64,000 nucleotides of DNA, taken from positions 1-64,000 of the forward strand of contig JAQXBV010000028.1 in assembly GCA_029252195.1 (NCBI GenBank), in the 5' to 3' direction. Positions 44,736 to 54,007 of the stretch are shown piece by piece. The translations under genes and the position numbers were made by a program. Under the pieces are notes generated by a model. The model was not told the DNA's origin, searched no databases, and saw nothing but the letters and a program-made list of their open reading frames with translations. Origin of the DNA: Yoonia sp. GTDB lineage: Bacteria; Pseudomonadota; Alphaproteobacteria; Rhodobacterales; Rhodobacteraceae. Positions within the stretch are counted from its first letter, which is position 1, and every line of letters begins with the position of its first letter.

Positions 44736-45218
44736 ATGAGTTCGCAGTTCTTCAAAACCTGCGCTGCGCTATTTTTGCTCTCAACAACGGCCATGGCGGA
44801 CGACGAAATCAATTGGACGCAAGGCGCGTGGGGTCACCTCTCACAATACATCGGCACCTATAATTATGCCGCCGTGCTGGGAGACCCAGCCGTCGCTCAG
44901 GCCCTCTCCGCGCGGCTTGGCAATGACCTGCCGCGTCTGTCAAGCCAGCTTCAAACAGCCGCACCAATCGGTTTCGTGGATGATTGTTTGGTTCTGTCTG
45001 GCAATGCGGACCACAAAGCGTTTCAAAATTCTGCCTATGTGCATGTTTGTATCTATAATGGCCACGTCGACGTTGTACTCACGGACGGGCCAAAGATAAA
45101 AGTCTATTCCGAATATTCAACCTATATGCATCTGTCTCGCACGCTGCGGGCATGGATCGGCCAATACCAAGCAAGTGACCACTTTGTGACTCTTCCCGAT
45201 GGCGTCAGCCTGCAATAG
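44736..45218 (+). CDS. Exported protein of unknown function
   Basis: The 160-residue product has a signal peptide (MSSQFFKTCAALFLLSTTAMA, cleavage after AMA) and a mature domain with two cysteines in VDDCLVLSG and AYVHVCIYN that could form a disulfide. The start at 44736 is preferred to one 24 codons upstream because it begins the signal peptide. No known domain recognised. Probably periplasmic. Confidence 0.6.
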   Translation: MSSQFFKTCAALFLLSTTAMADDEINWTQGAWGHLSQYIGTYNYAAVLGDPAVAQALSARLGNDLPRLSSQLQTAAPIGFVDDCLVLSGNADHKAFQNSAYVHVCIYNGHVDVVLTDGPKIKVYSEYSTYMHLSRTLRAWIGQYQASDHFVTLPDGVSLQ

Positions 45219-45472
45219 CCAGACGCAGTCCAGATAGGGATCCCCGCGCTTTCCGCCCCGTCCTTGATAAAGGTAGTGGCGCGACATGGCGCAAACGGTC
45301 GAGCCGCCAAAAATTGCGCGCCGCGGCAGCCTTAAACAGCAGTCTTGTTTTTCTGGGAACAAATACGCAAATCCTGTTCAACTCTGCCTGCCAGCCCCCC
45401 AAATAGATCAGGCTTTGCTTGCCCCAACCGCCTGTCCGCATTAGGGGTATTATAACAGCAAAAGGCGGCCAC

Positions 45473-46261
45473 ATGCGCATTCTCATTACCAACGACGACG
45501 GCATTAATGCACCTGGCCTCAAGACGTTGCACGCCATCGCCACCGAGATCGCGGGACCCGACGGCGAGGTCTGGACCGTCGCCCCCGCCTTTGAGCAATC
45601 AGGTGTCGGCCATTGCATCAGCTACACCCACCCGACGATGATCGCGCAACTGGGCGAGCGGCGGTTTTCCGCCGAGGGCTCGCCCGCCGACTGTGTGCTT
45701 GCGGGGCTTTATCATGTGATGAAAGACGCCCGCCCCGATCTGGTTTTATCAGGGATCAACCGCGGCAATAACGCCGCCGAGAACACGCTCTATTCGGGCA
45801 CGATTGGTGCGGCGATTGAGGCCGCGATACAGGGCGTCCCTGCCGTCGCGCTCAGCCAGTATTTCGGCCCTGACAACAAAGACCTCGACGATCCGTTTGA
45901 GGCTGCACTGGTGCATGCCCCACGCATGCTGCACGCGCTCTTGGCACAAGGCATCTGGCAACAGGACGCGGATTATTCGATCTTCTACAACATCAACTTC
46001 CCGCCCGTCCCAGCAGCCGCCGTCAAGGGTACCAAGGTCGTGAACCAAGGCCGCCGCAAAGGCGTGAACTTTTCCGTGCAAGCTGATACCTCGCCCACGG
46101 GCCGCAACTTCCTCTGGGTACGCGGTGGCCCGCAGCATGGTGCGACCGCGCAGGGCACTGATGCACAGGCGAACCTTGACGGCTATACCTCTATCACTCC
46201 AATGCGCGCGGACTTGACTGCCCATGATACTTTGAACGATCTCAAAGGGTTAGAGACGTGA
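45473..46261 (+). CDS. surE: 5'-nucleotidase SurE
   Basis: SurE removes phosphate from nucleoside monophosphates and aids stationary-phase survival. The 262-residue protein opens [16 protein letters not shown] with the metal-binding [15 protein letters not shown], the [22 protein letters not shown] block, and [10 protein letters not shown] follow. Start MRILIT has AAGGCGG before it. Its stop overlaps the start of pcm by 4 bp, the usual surE-pcm-nlpD order. Confidence 0.95.
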   Translation: MRILITNDDGINAPGLKTLHAIATEIAGPDGEVWTVAPAFEQSGVGHCISYTHPTMIAQLGERRFSAEGSPADCVLAGLYHVMKDARPDLVLSGINRGNNAAENTLYSGTIGAAIEAAIQGVPAVALSQYFGPDNKDLDDPFEAALVHAPRMLHALLAQGIWQQDADYSIFYNINFPPVPAAAVKGTKVVNQGRRKGVNFSVQADTSPTGRNFLWVRGGPQHGATAQGTDAQANLDGYTSITPMRADLTAHDTLNDLKGLET

Positions 46262-46899
46262 GCGCTTCTGCCGAAATCAAGATGCAATTTCTCTACGCCC
46301 TGCGCTCGAAAGGCGTGACCGACACCCGCGTTCTCAACGCCATGGAGCGCGTCGACCGTGCGGCTTTTGTCAAAGGGATCTTTTCCGAGCGCGCTTACGA
46401 AGACATGCCCTTGCCGATCTCTTGCGGCCAGACCATCAGCCAGCCTTCAATCGTCGGCATCATGACCCAAGCGCTGAATGTTCAGCCGCGCGACAAGGTG
46501 CTGGAGATCGGCACAGGCTCCGGCTATCAGGCTGCGATCCTGTCCCAGCTTGCGCGGCGGGTTTATACGGTTGACCGCTACAAGCGGCTCGTGGCCGAAG
46601 CCCAAACGATATTTTCCGCACATGACATCACAAATATCACCGCCTTCACCGCAGACGGAAGCTATGGCTATCCCGAACAGGCGCCCTTTGACCGGATTCT
46701 GCTGACTGCCGCCTCCGAGGACCCGCCCGGGCCATTGATGGCACAATTGCGCGTGGGTGGGATCATGGTTTTGCCCGTCGGACAATCGGACGCGGTGCAG
46801 AGTTTGATCCGCGTCACCCGCACCGAAAACGGCTATGATTACGAAGAGTTGCGCGCTGTGCGCTTTGTGCCCTTGCTTGAAGGGCTCGGCACGGATTAG
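46258..46899 (+). CDS. pcm: Protein-L-isoaspartate O-methyltransferase
   Basis: It methylates isoaspartyl residues, starting repair of aged proteins. GTG start at 46258 in the overlap GTGA. The 213 residues have the SAM loop [15 protein letters not shown], the isoaspartate contact region [21 protein letters not shown], and [16 protein letters not shown]. The middle member of the surE-pcm-nlpD locus. Confidence 0.95.
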   Translation: MSASAEIKMQFLYALRSKGVTDTRVLNAMERVDRAAFVKGIFSERAYEDMPLPISCGQTISQPSIVGIMTQALNVQPRDKVLEIGTGSGYQAAILSQLARRVYTVDRYKRLVAEAQTIFSAHDITNITAFTADGSYGYPEQAPFDRILLTAASEDPPGPLMAQLRVGGIMVLPVGQSDAVQSLIRVTRTENGYDYEELRAVRFVPLLEGLGTD

Positions 46900-46962
46900 A
46901 ACTACTGCAAAGGCGAGCACCCATAAGAACAAGGGCCGCCGCGGTATGAGGAGACGAGTAGA

Positions 46963-48180
46963 ATGAGCATGAAACACCTGTTGATCACGGGCGCGGCGAT
47001 CGGGCTTTTGACAGCCTGCGACAAGCCGTTTGATTTGGATATGCGCGACGTGGCCAAGGGCTTCGACACCAGCCAAGCGGTCGCCGACATGCCCGCGCGC
47101 CCGCGCCCTGACGATCGCGGTGTGATCTCTTATCCCAATTACCAAGTGGTCGTCGCCAAGAAAGACGACACGATCACACAGATCGCGAACCGCCTTGGGG
47201 TGAATGCCGCAGAGCTGGCGACGCACAACGGGATCGGCGCGGATATGAAACTGCGCCGCGACGAATTGATCGCGTTGCCAAAGCGGGTGGCCGAGCCTTC
47301 TCCCGCAACAGGTGCTGCGCAAACAGGTCCGATCCAACCTGCGGCCGCACCGCTTGATGTCGCTGCGATTGCCACGACGGCGCTTGACCGTGTAGGGCCA
47401 CAGACACCTATGACCAATGCGCCCATGGCGACCTTCCCGACCCGTGTCGGCTCCGAGCCGATCCAGCATAAGGTTGCGCGCGGTGAAACCGTCTTTACGA
47501 TCGCCCGTCTTTATAACGTCCCTGTCAAAGCCATCACCGAATGGAACGGCCTCGGATCCGACCTCGCTGTGCGCGAAGGGCAGTTCCTGCTTGTGCCCCA
47601 AACAGGCGAAAGCGCACCGGCGCAGACACCCGTCACGGCTGTCGCACCTGCGCCTGCTCCCGCACCGGCCCAACCCGCACCAGGCACGGGCAGCACAACA
47701 CCCGTGCCGCCAAGTGCGGTCAAGCCACTCCCCGACGAAAAACCCTCCGCACCTGTGCCCGCAGCTTCGGTGCCGAAGGCCCCTGATTTGGGCACGCCTA
47801 CCCCCGCCGCACAACCTGCCGCAGCGTCGAGCGCGACCTTCGTCTACCCTGTGCAAGGCGCGATCATCCGCGCCTATGCACCAGGCCGTAATGAGGGGAT
47901 CGACATCGGCGCACCCGCAGGTGCCACCGTCAAGGCCGCAGGCAGCGGCTCTGTTGCTGCCGTCACGACCGACACAAGCGGTGCCGCGATTGTGGTGATC
48001 AAGCACGACGGTGGGCTGCTGACCGTCTATACCAATCTAGAGGGTGTCACCGTCGCCAAAGGTGCTTCGGTCAGCAAAGGTCAGTCACTTGGCAAAGTGC
48101 GCGCAGGTGATCCGAGCTTCTTGCACTTCGAAGTGCGGCGCGGGCTGTCTTCCGTCGATCCGGCAGATTTTCTGCCATAA
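46963..48180 (+). CDS. nlpD: NlpD-like lipoprotein with LysM repeats and a degenerate M23 domain
   Basis: The 405-residue protein has a lipoprotein signal ending LLTAC (Cys near 20), two LysM domains that bind peptidoglycan (VVAKKDDTITQIANRLGVNAAEL and HKVARGETVFTIARLYNVPVKAI), a Pro/Ala-rich linker, and a C-terminal LytM/M23 domain (NEGIDIGAPAGATVKAAGSG to LHFEVRRGLSSVDP). The zinc ligand histidines are replaced: NEGID for HxGID, YTNLEG for YAHLS, and FLHFE for HLHFE. So it cannot cut peptidoglycan and should act, like E. coli NlpD, as an amidase activator in cell separation. Confidence 0.88.
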   Translation: MSMKHLLITGAAIGLLTACDKPFDLDMRDVAKGFDTSQAVADMPARPRPDDRGVISYPNYQVVVAKKDDTITQIANRLGVNAAELATHNGIGADMKLRRDELIALPKRVAEPSPATGAAQTGPIQPAAAPLDVAAIATTALDRVGPQTPMTNAPMATFPTRVGSEPIQHKVARGETVFTIARLYNVPVKAITEWNGLGSDLAVREGQFLLVPQTGESAPAQTPVTAVAPAPAPAPAQPAPGTGSTTPVPPSAVKPLPDEKPSAPVPAASVPKAPDLGTPTPAAQPAAASSATFVYPVQGAIIRAYAPGRNEGIDIGAPAGATVKAAGSGSVAAVTTDTSGAAIVVIKHDGGLLTVYTNLEGVTVAKGASVSKGQSLGKVRAGDPSFLHFEVRRGLSSVDPADFLP

Positions 48181-48198
48181 GCAGAGGTCGCGGGGACG

Positions 48199-49035
48199 TC
48201 AGGTAAGCTGTACGCCCCTGCGACCTGCCAGATCAGTGAAATACTGCCACGCAACGCGGCCCGACCGGCTGCCGCGAGTGGCCTGCCACTCGATGGCCTC
48301 TGCACGCAAGGTAGCGTCGTCAATCGCGACACCATGGGCGTCGCAATACCCACGGATCATCGCCAAATACTGATCCTGATCACAGGCATAGAACCCCAGC
48401 CAAAGACCAAAGCGGTCCGACAAAGACACCTTTTCTTCAACCGCTTCCCCCGCTGAAATCGCCGTCGAGCGCTCGTTTTCGATCATGTCGCGGGGCATCA
48501 GATGGCGGCGGTTTGAGGTTGCGTAAAGCACGACATTCTCGGGCCGCCCTTCGATCCCGCCGTCCAAAACCGCCTTCAACGATTTATAATGGGCGTCGTC
48601 GTGGCCAAAAGACAGGTCATCACAGAACATAATAAACCGCTCAGGCCGATTGCGGAGGATCTCCAGACAACGGCCAATCGTCGGCAAGTCTTCCCGCTGG
48701 ACTTCAACGATCTTCAGGTCCTCATGTGATGCATGAACTGCACCGTGTATCGCCTTGACAAGGCTTGATTTTCCCATGCCGCGTGCGCCCCATAAAAGAG
48801 CGTTATTGGCGGATAGGCCTTTGGCAAATTGCAAGGTATTGGCCATCAGCGTGTCACGCGAGCGATCAACGCCGACCAGCAGATCAACCGCGACGCGGTT
48901 GACACGGGCCACAGGGACCAGCCTGTCAGGGTTCGCGTGCCAGACGAAAGCAGAGGCTGCGGCAAAGTCTGGGGCCGCAGCAGGGGCTGGGCTCATCCGC
49001 TCCAGCGCCGCTGCAATCCTCTCCAACTCGGTCAT
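48199..49035 (-). CDS. DUF815-family AAA+ ATP-binding protein
   Basis: The 278-residue protein has the P-loop LLWGARGMGKSSLVKAIHG and a Walker B-like FIMFCDDLSFG, then the family block ATSNRRHLMPRDMIENE, SLSDRFGLWLGFY and the C-terminal SGRVAWQYFTDLAG. DUF815 proteins are AAA+ ATPases with no established role. Its ATG overlaps the tatC stop by 4 bp, so it is translated with the Tat translocase genes, though a functional link is not known. Confidence 0.9.
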   Translation of the reverse strand: MTELERIAAALERMSPAPAAAPDFAAASAFVWHANPDRLVPVARVNRVAVDLLVGVDRSRDTLMANTLQFAKGLSANNALLWGARGMGKSSLVKAIHGAVHASHEDLKIVEVQREDLPTIGRCLEILRNRPERFIMFCDDLSFGHDDAHYKSLKAVLDGGIEGRPENVVLYATSNRRHLMPRDMIENERSTAISAGEAVEEKVSLSDRFGLWLGFYACDQDQYLAMIRGYCDAHGVAIDDATLRAEAIEWQATRGSRSGRVAWQYFTDLAGRRGVQLT

Positions 49036-49898
49036 GCCTTTGGGTCCTCGTCGTCGTCAAGATCACCATGGATATCATCGTCCCACAACCCTTCGGCGCG
49101 CAACTTTGCTTCGCGCTGACGCTCTACGCGGGCGACAAGCTGGATCGAGATTTCATACAGGCCGTAAACCACAGTGAACAAGATCACCTGCGAGATCACA
49201 TCAGGCGGGGTCGCCAAAGCGGCCACGATCAGGATGCCCACAACCGCAAACTTGCGCGTGCCGCGCAGCCCCTTGGCCGAAACCAGCCCTGCCTTACCCA
49301 TCAGCGTGAGCAAGACAGGCAATTGGAAACACAGGCCGAATGCCACAATGAATTTGATCGTCAGCGAAAGATACGCCTTAGCCGAGCCTTGAAAAATGAT
49401 CCCCGCAGCAACGGCCGTCGCATCTTGGTCCGAGGTCAGCACATTTTCCTGCTGGAACCCGAGAAAGAAGTTAAACGCGAGTGGCGTGATGACAGAATAG
49501 GCAAAAGCCGCGCCAATGAAAAACATGATGGGCGAGGCCAGAAGGAACGGCAAAAAGGCGCCCTTCTCGTTTTTATACAGACCCGGCGCAACAAAGCGCC
49601 ACATCTGATAGCTGATAATCGGAAAGCCTAAAACGAGGCCGCCCAAAAGCGAGATCGAAATCGCGACAAAGAAGCCTTCTTCAAGCGCGATGAACTGCAA
49701 ATCGCAAGACTGCCCACGGTCATTAAGCGCGTTGCACAGCGGTTCGGTCAGGAAGTTAAAGACCGGATTCCACACCATGAAACAGATGATCATGCCCACG
49801 ATAAAGGCGAGGACCGAATAGATAAGGCGCGAGCGTAACTCTGTGAGATGCTCCATCAACGGGGCGGAGCTATCTTCCAATTCGTCATGCGCGCTCAT
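49032..49898 (-). CDS. tatC: Sec-independent protein translocase TatC
   Basis: TatC is the multi-span receptor that recognises twin-arginine signal peptides. The 288 residues have the N-terminal [18 protein letters not shown] with conserved E and L residues, six helices, and the cytoplasmic tail ([23 protein letters not shown]). A loop [14 protein letters not shown] and [25 protein letters not shown] are longer than in E. coli, as usual in this order. It overlaps tatB by 4 bp. Confidence 0.96.
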   Translation of the reverse strand: MSAHDELEDSSAPLMEHLTELRSRLIYSVLAFIVGMIICFMVWNPVFNFLTEPLCNALNDRGQSCDLQFIALEEGFFVAISISLLGGLVLGFPIISYQMWRFVAPGLYKNEKGAFLPFLLASPIMFFIGAAFAYSVITPLAFNFFLGFQQENVLTSDQDATAVAAGIIFQGSAKAYLSLTIKFIVAFGLCFQLPVLLTLMGKAGLVSAKGLRGTRKFAVVGILIVAALATPPDVISQVILFTVVYGLYEISIQLVARVERQREAKLRAEGLWDDDIHGDLDDDEDPKA

Positions 49899-50362
49899 GC
49901 GTCACCCTTTGGCTTTGCGGCAGCTTTTTTCGCGGCGGGTTTCTTTGCAACCGGCTTTGGCGCCTCTGCGGGCTTGGCGGCCTCTGCGGCGGCGGCAGCT
50001 TCACGCTCTTTACGCGCAGTTGCAGCCTTGGCCATCGCTTCAGAGGCTTGCGCCTTGGCCTTCATCCGTTCTTCGGTCAGCTCGCGGGTCGCGGGGCCGA
50101 CGGTCATGCCTGTGGCCTCGCGGATCTTGTCGACGCCGAATTTCTGCGGGTTGGCTGCGGCCTTCAACGTCTTGGAGATATCCTTCACGCCGCTTTCATC
50201 AGCCGCCGATTCCATCGCACGGCTAAACTCGCGGGCCATGCCGCGCGCCTTACCGGTGAATTCGCCCATCGTGCGAAACATTCCGGGCAAGTCTTTGGGC
50301 CCGATCACAATCAGGGCCACAATGGCGACCAGCACCATTTCGCTCCAGCCTAGGCCAAACAT
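49895..50362 (-). CDS. tatB: Sec-independent protein translocase TatB
   Basis: The 155-residue protein has one N-terminal helix ([29 protein letters not shown]) with the GPKDLP hinge typical of TatB, an amphipathic helix, and a long Ala/Lys/Glu-rich tail ending [16 protein letters not shown]. The tail is probably disordered. It works with TatC to bind substrates. Starts 30 bp after tatA. Confidence 0.93.
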   Translation of the reverse strand: MFGLGWSEMVLVAIVALIVIGPKDLPGMFRTMGEFTGKARGMAREFSRAMESAADESGVKDISKTLKAAANPQKFGVDKIREATGMTVGPATRELTEERMKAKAQASEAMAKAATARKEREAAAAAEAAKPAEAPKPVAKKPAAKKAAAKPKGDA

Positions 50363-50392
50363 CAGCGTATTCCCTCAGGGTTCGGGGTTGGA

Positions 50393-50605
50393 TCAGGCTT
50401 TGTCTTTTTCGTCAGCAGGCGTGACGTCTTTGGTGGCCGTCACGCTGTCTTCCAGCTCGGCCTTGCCGTCGTCCACACCTTTTTTGAAGGCAGTGATGCC
50501 CTTGCCGACTTCACCCATCAACGACGAAATCTTGCCGCGGCCAAACAAGACCAAGACAACAACCGCAATTAACAGAAGACCGGGCAAACCAATGTTATTG
50601 AGCAT
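50393..50605 (-). CDS. tatA: Sec-independent protein translocase TatA
   Basis: The 70-residue protein forms the export pore. Helix [30 protein letters not shown] matches the TatA pattern with the FGRGKI hinge, then an amphipathic helix and acidic tail. ATG at 50605 with AAGGAG upstream is better than one six codons earlier. First gene of tatABC and the DUF815 gene. Confidence 0.94.
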   Translation of the reverse strand: MLNNIGLPGLLLIAVVVLVLFGRGKISSLMGEVGKGITAFKKGVDDGKAELEDSVTATKDVTPADEKDKA

Positions 50606-50730
50606 TTCTATTCTCCTTATCACCGACCATCAGTGGCGGCGTGTTAAACTCTTGCCCCACAAATACGGCCAGAACAGCGCCGATGGAAGGCGCAAAAACA
50701 CCTATTTTGATAGGCAAATGCGCTTTCTTA

Positions 50731-50777
50731 TGACATAAAACTGTCAGTTGTCAGAAAATTGACAAAACATTCTGTCA
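50731..50777. promoter_or_regulatory. Cluster of five TGTCA/TGACA half-sites before the WYL regulator
   Basis: Half-sites lie at 50731 (TGACA), 50742 (TGTCA), 50749 (TGTCA), 50760 (TGACA) and 50773 (TGTCA). They form TGACA-N6-TGTCA and TGTCA-N6-TGACA pairs. They end 16 bp before the regulator's start, in the region shared with divergent tatA, so autoregulation is likely. Confidence 0.55.
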
Positions 50778-50793
50778 TGCAAAGGAATCACCT

Positions 50794-51447
50794 ATGCGCC
50801 GCGCCGACCGTTTGATGGCCCTGATTCAGCATTTACGCGACGGTGCGTTGCATAAAGCCGCCGATCTGGCAGCCGCCACCGATGTCTCGCTGCGCACGAT
50901 TTACCGCGATATGGACACGCTCGCGGCGTCCGGTGTGCCGATTGAGGGCGAACGCGGGATCGGCTACCGCGTGACTGCCGCGATCACGCTGCCGCCCTTG
51001 AACCTGACGATGACAGAGGTCGAGGCGCTCCATATCGGCCTGCTGGCGGTCGGGCAGAACGGCGACGCGGAGCTGTCCACTGCGGCTCGCACACTGTCGG
51101 CCAAGCTCGACGCCGTCATGCCCGAGGACCGCATCCGCGCACCCTCAGGGTATGGCTTTGCCATCTATCCTTTTGCCGACGCCGCCCGTGGGTTCCAATA
51201 TCTGCCGATGATCCGTCAGGCGATCCGCGCCCGCCAAAAACTCAAATTGACCATGAACGAGACCGACCACACCGTGCGGCCATTACAGCTTGATTATTGG
51301 GGGCGGCTTTGGACCTGCGTGGTCTGGAACGAAAAGGCGCGCGACTTCGCAGAATTGCGCGTCGATCAAATCACGCACCTCAAAACCCTGCCCAGCCTTT
51401 TTGTCGATGAAGCGGGCAAATCGTTGGCGGACTTCAACCGGCGCTAG
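50794..51447 (+). CDS. HTH/WYL-domain transcriptional regulator (YafY type)
   Basis: The 217-residue protein starts MRRADRLMALIQHLRDG, a DeoR-like HTH_11 domain (KAADLAAATDVSLRTIYRDMDTLAASGVPIEGERGIGYR). A WYL-like domain follows (LKLTMNETDHTVRPLQLDYWGRLWTCVVWNEKARDFAELRVDQIT). WYL domains sense ligands, often nucleotides or DNA damage signals. An AAAGGA ribosome site precedes the ATG. It is divergent from tatA and convergent with the next gene; its targets are unknown apart from likely self-control. Confidence 0.9.
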   Translation: MRRADRLMALIQHLRDGALHKAADLAAATDVSLRTIYRDMDTLAASGVPIEGERGIGYRVTAAITLPPLNLTMTEVEALHIGLLAVGQNGDAELSTAARTLSAKLDAVMPEDRIRAPSGYGFAIYPFADAARGFQYLPMIRQAIRARQKLKLTMNETDHTVRPLQLDYWGRLWTCVVWNEKARDFAELRVDQITHLKTLPSLFVDEAGKSLADFNRR

Positions 51448-51482
51448 TTTTCCATGTCCCGTCAAACTCCCGCCGGAGGCTC
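51448..51482. repeat. Copy 2 of the 35-bp intergenic repeat
   Basis: TTTTCCATGTCCCG then TCAAACTCCCGCCGGAGGCTC, starting at the base after the WYL gene stop. It overlaps the end of the convergent dioxygenase gene by 2 bp. The other copy is at 12579-12613. Confidence 0.6.
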
Positions 51483-52191
51483 AACGCACGAGCCAATCGG
51501 CAGGGTCGATCAAAGGGCGGAAATAAGCGATCATCCGCCCCTCGTCGGGCCCCGTCCCTTCCCAAGGGGCGACGCCGTGGATCAGGTGGCGATGCAAAAA
51601 CACCGCCTCGCCGACGACCGTAGGGACTTCGATCCGTGCACATCGGGCAAAAACATCGCGACGGGCGGCTTGATAGACGTCAGTGATATCCACATCGCCA
51701 TAGTCTTGCGGAGCAATCCCCGCAAAGGCCGCCTCAAAGGCCGCCTGCATGATCACATGACTGCCTTCCCAGACCACAAGCGGGCTTGCCAAGGCCTCGT
51801 TGAGCGACACACCGATGATAAACCCGTGCGGCTCGCGCAGGTGGCGGCGCTTCTTCGGGCCTTCAGGTAACAACCCGTCCATATGGGCGGCGTCCCGCTT
51901 GAGACGAAACAGATGCGCCGCTTCGCTCTCGTCGGCATCACGCTTGGGATAGTGCGGATAAATGATCGACACCTGCGCCTTGTGCCATGTCGGGGCCATC
52001 TGCGCATAAGGCCACGCGACGTCGGCAATCGATCCGTCAGGTGCATTGGGCAGAACATCGACGCCCACAAACCACGTCTTGCCATGCCGTCGCTCTGAAG
52101 TATCCAGCGCGAGCGCTGCATGCCGCGCGCTCTGAGCCCAGCGCGCTACCGCAGGATTATATCCTCGGACCTCATAGCCAGTTTTTACCAA
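51481..52191 (-). CDS. Probable 2-oxoglutarate/Fe(II) dioxygenase (phytanoyl-CoA hydroxylase-like)
   Basis: The 236-residue protein has AAHMDGLL (first iron histidine and aspartate), EPHGFIIGVSLNEALASPLVVWEGSH, and HRHLIHGVAPW with the distal histidine followed by the co-substrate arginine in RMIAYFRP. The fold and motif order fit the phytanoyl-CoA dioxygenase-like group. Substrate unknown. The gene overlaps the TSUP permease by 7 bp upstream, so they form one transcript with dusA. Confidence 0.75.
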   Translation of the reverse strand: MVKTGYEVRGYNPAVARWAQSARHAALALDTSERRHGKTWFVGVDVLPNAPDGSIADVAWPYAQMAPTWHKAQVSIIYPHYPKRDADESEAAHLFRLKRDAAHMDGLLPEGPKKRRHLREPHGFIIGVSLNEALASPLVVWEGSHVIMQAAFEAAFAGIAPQDYGDVDITDVYQAARRDVFARCARIEVPTVVGEAVFLHRHLIHGVAPWEGTGPDEGRMIAYFRPLIDPADWLVR

Positions 52192-53003
52192 CCAAGCGCC
52201 TTTCTCAACATATTGAGTGCGACCAAAATCAAGAAAAAGCCGAACATCCGTTTCAGCGGTTTAGGGTCCATCCGGTGGGCCAGAGCAGCACCCCAAGGGG
52301 CGGTGATAAGTGTCATCGCAATGACCAGACCAAAAGCGATCAGATTGACCGCACCCATAGAATACGGCGGGGCAACGGCCATATCAACAGTCAAAAAGCC
52401 GAGCACAGAGGGGACTGCGATGATCACGCCAAATCCCGCCGCTGTGGCCACGGCGCGGTGAATAGGCACATTGTAGAGCGACATCGTCGGCACCCCAAAA
52501 GAGCCGCCCCCGATGCCCATCAGTACCGAGAGGAATCCCAAAACCGGCGACAGGATCACGCGCGCAGGCCCTGTGGGCATCGCTTCTGCTACCCGCCAAT
52601 GAGATTTCCCGAAGGCCATATAGAGGCCTACGATGACAGCCAGTATGCCAAAAATCATCTGAAGCGCTGCAGAGCGCAGCGAGGACGCAATGAAGAAACC
52701 GATCACGGCCCCGATGGCGATACCCGGCGCCCAACCGCGCAAAATCTCCCAATCGACCGCGCCCTTTTTGTTATGCGCCAACACAGAGCGCACCGAGGTC
52801 ACGATAATCGTGGCGAGCGACGTGCCCAAGCACATCTGCATCAACTGCGGGCTATCATAGCCAAGCGCCTGAAACGCATAGAAGAATGCAGGTACGAGGA
52901 TGATCCCGCCGCCCACGCCCAAAAGGCCGGCAAGCACGCCAGCAAAGGCCCCGATCACCAAGAGCATCGCGCCCATGGCCAAAATCAAACTCATATCCAT
53001 CAC
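52185..53003 (-). CDS. TSUP-family permease (sulfite exporter TauE/SafE-like)
   Basis: The 272-residue protein has about eight helices. The N-terminal motif GVLAGLLGVGGGIILVPAFFY and its echo GFLSVLMGIGGGSFGVPTMSLY are the two halves' glycine signatures of this family. Members export sulfite, sulfoacetate or similar anions. Here, between dusA and a dioxygenase, the substrate cannot be told. The start MMDMSLIL overlaps the dusA stop. Confidence 0.88.
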   Translation of the reverse strand: MMDMSLILAMGAMLLVIGAFAGVLAGLLGVGGGIILVPAFFYAFQALGYDSPQLMQMCLGTSLATIIVTSVRSVLAHNKKGAVDWEILRGWAPGIAIGAVIGFFIASSLRSAALQMIFGILAVIVGLYMAFGKSHWRVAEAMPTGPARVILSPVLGFLSVLMGIGGGSFGVPTMSLYNVPIHRAVATAAGFGVIIAVPSVLGFLTVDMAVAPPYSMGAVNLIAFGLVIAMTLITAPWGAALAHRMDPKPLKRMFGFFLILVALNMLRKALGW

Positions 53004-54007
53004 GCCGCCACCTCTATTACATATGACAATGCCTGTAGCACCGTCGCTTCATTGGCACCATCACGATGCGCGTTCTCCGACAAATAGCGCCGCCACATCC
53101 GCGCGCCGATCTTACCTTGAAACAGGCCCAACATGTGGCGCGTGATCTGGTGCAAACGGCCGCCATTGGCGACGTGATTTGCGATATAGGGGATCATCAG
53201 ATGCACAATCTCATGGGCCGAGCGTGTCTCGCCATCCCCAAAGACCAAGCGATCCGCGTCCAGCAGCACCTCCGCAGGGCTATGATAGGCAGCCCGCCCG
53301 ATCATCACGCCGTCAAGACCGCCCTCCAAAAAGCGCAGGGTTTCGTCCAAGGTGGTCACGCCCCCGTTCACCGAAAGATGTAGATGCGGGAGCATGCCCT
53401 TCATCTCATGCACCAACAGGTAATCAAGCGGCGGCACGTCGCGGTTTTCTTTCGGTGAAAGCCCCTTTAACCAAGCTTTGCGTGCATGGATCGTAAAGCG
53501 GTCACAGCCAGCCGCACTCACCCTCGCGATGAAATCGGGCAAAATCTCGGATGGCTCCTGGTCATCCACACCGATGCGGCACTTGACGGTCACAGGCACA
53601 TCGACCACAGCCCGCATCGCGGCCACGCAGTCGGCCACCAGCGGGGCGTTCTCCATCAGAACAGCACCAAACGCGCCAGACTGCACACGGTCTGAGGGGC
53701 AACCACAATTGAGATTGATCTCGTCATAGCCATAGTCGGCGCCAATCTTCGCAGCCTCAGCCAATTGCGCCGGATCAGAGCCGCCCAATTGCAAAGCCAC
53801 GGGATGCTCTGCTGCATCAAACCCCAAGAGCCGGTCGCGATCGCCATGGATCACCGCAGGTGCCGTGACCATCTCTGTATAGAGCATGGCATGACGCGAC
53901 ATTTGCCTGTGGAAAAAGCGGCAATGGCGGTCCGTCCAATCCATCATTGGCGCCACGCTCAGGCGGGCCGCGCGGGTCACAGTCTCACGGGTTGGATGGT
54001 CGGTCAT
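53000..54007 (-). CDS. dusA: tRNA-dihydrouridine(20/20a) synthase DusA
   Basis: This flavoenzyme reduces uridine in the tRNA D-loop. Motifs: LSVAPMMDWTDRHCRFFHR, NLNCGCPSDRVQSGAFGA with the catalytic cysteine, VKCRIGVDDQEP, FTIHARKAWLKGLSPKENR and LSVNGGVTTLDE. The protein is 335 residues. MTDHPTRETV at 54007 has AAGG upstream and is preferred to an in-frame TTG nine codons earlier. First gene of a three-gene transcript read leftwards. Confidence 0.94.
   Translation of the reverse strand: MTDHPTRETVTRAARLSVAPMMDWTDRHCRFFHRQMSRHAMLYTEMVTAPAVIHGDRDRLLGFDAAEHPVALQLGGSDPAQLAEAAKIGADYGYDEINLNCGCPSDRVQSGAFGAVLMENAPLVADCVAAMRAVVDVPVTVKCRIGVDDQEPSEILPDFIARVSAAGCDRFTIHARKAWLKGLSPKENRDVPPLDYLLVHEMKGMLPHLHLSVNGGVTTLDETLRFLEGGLDGVMIGRAAYHSPAEVLLDADRLVFGDGETRSAHEIVHLMIPYIANHVANGGRLHQITRHMLGLFQGKIGARMWRRYLSENAHRDGANEATVLQALSYVIEVAA

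Noticed and set aside
46447-48006. Open frame of 519 codons opposite pcm and nlpD
   Set aside because: Cys/Arg/Gly-rich composition typical of an antisense shadow; both plus-strand genes are well supported.
51987-53087. Open frame of 366 codons on the plus strand across the dioxygenase and TSUP genes
   Set aside because: Antisense to two supported genes; His/Arg-rich shadow composition.
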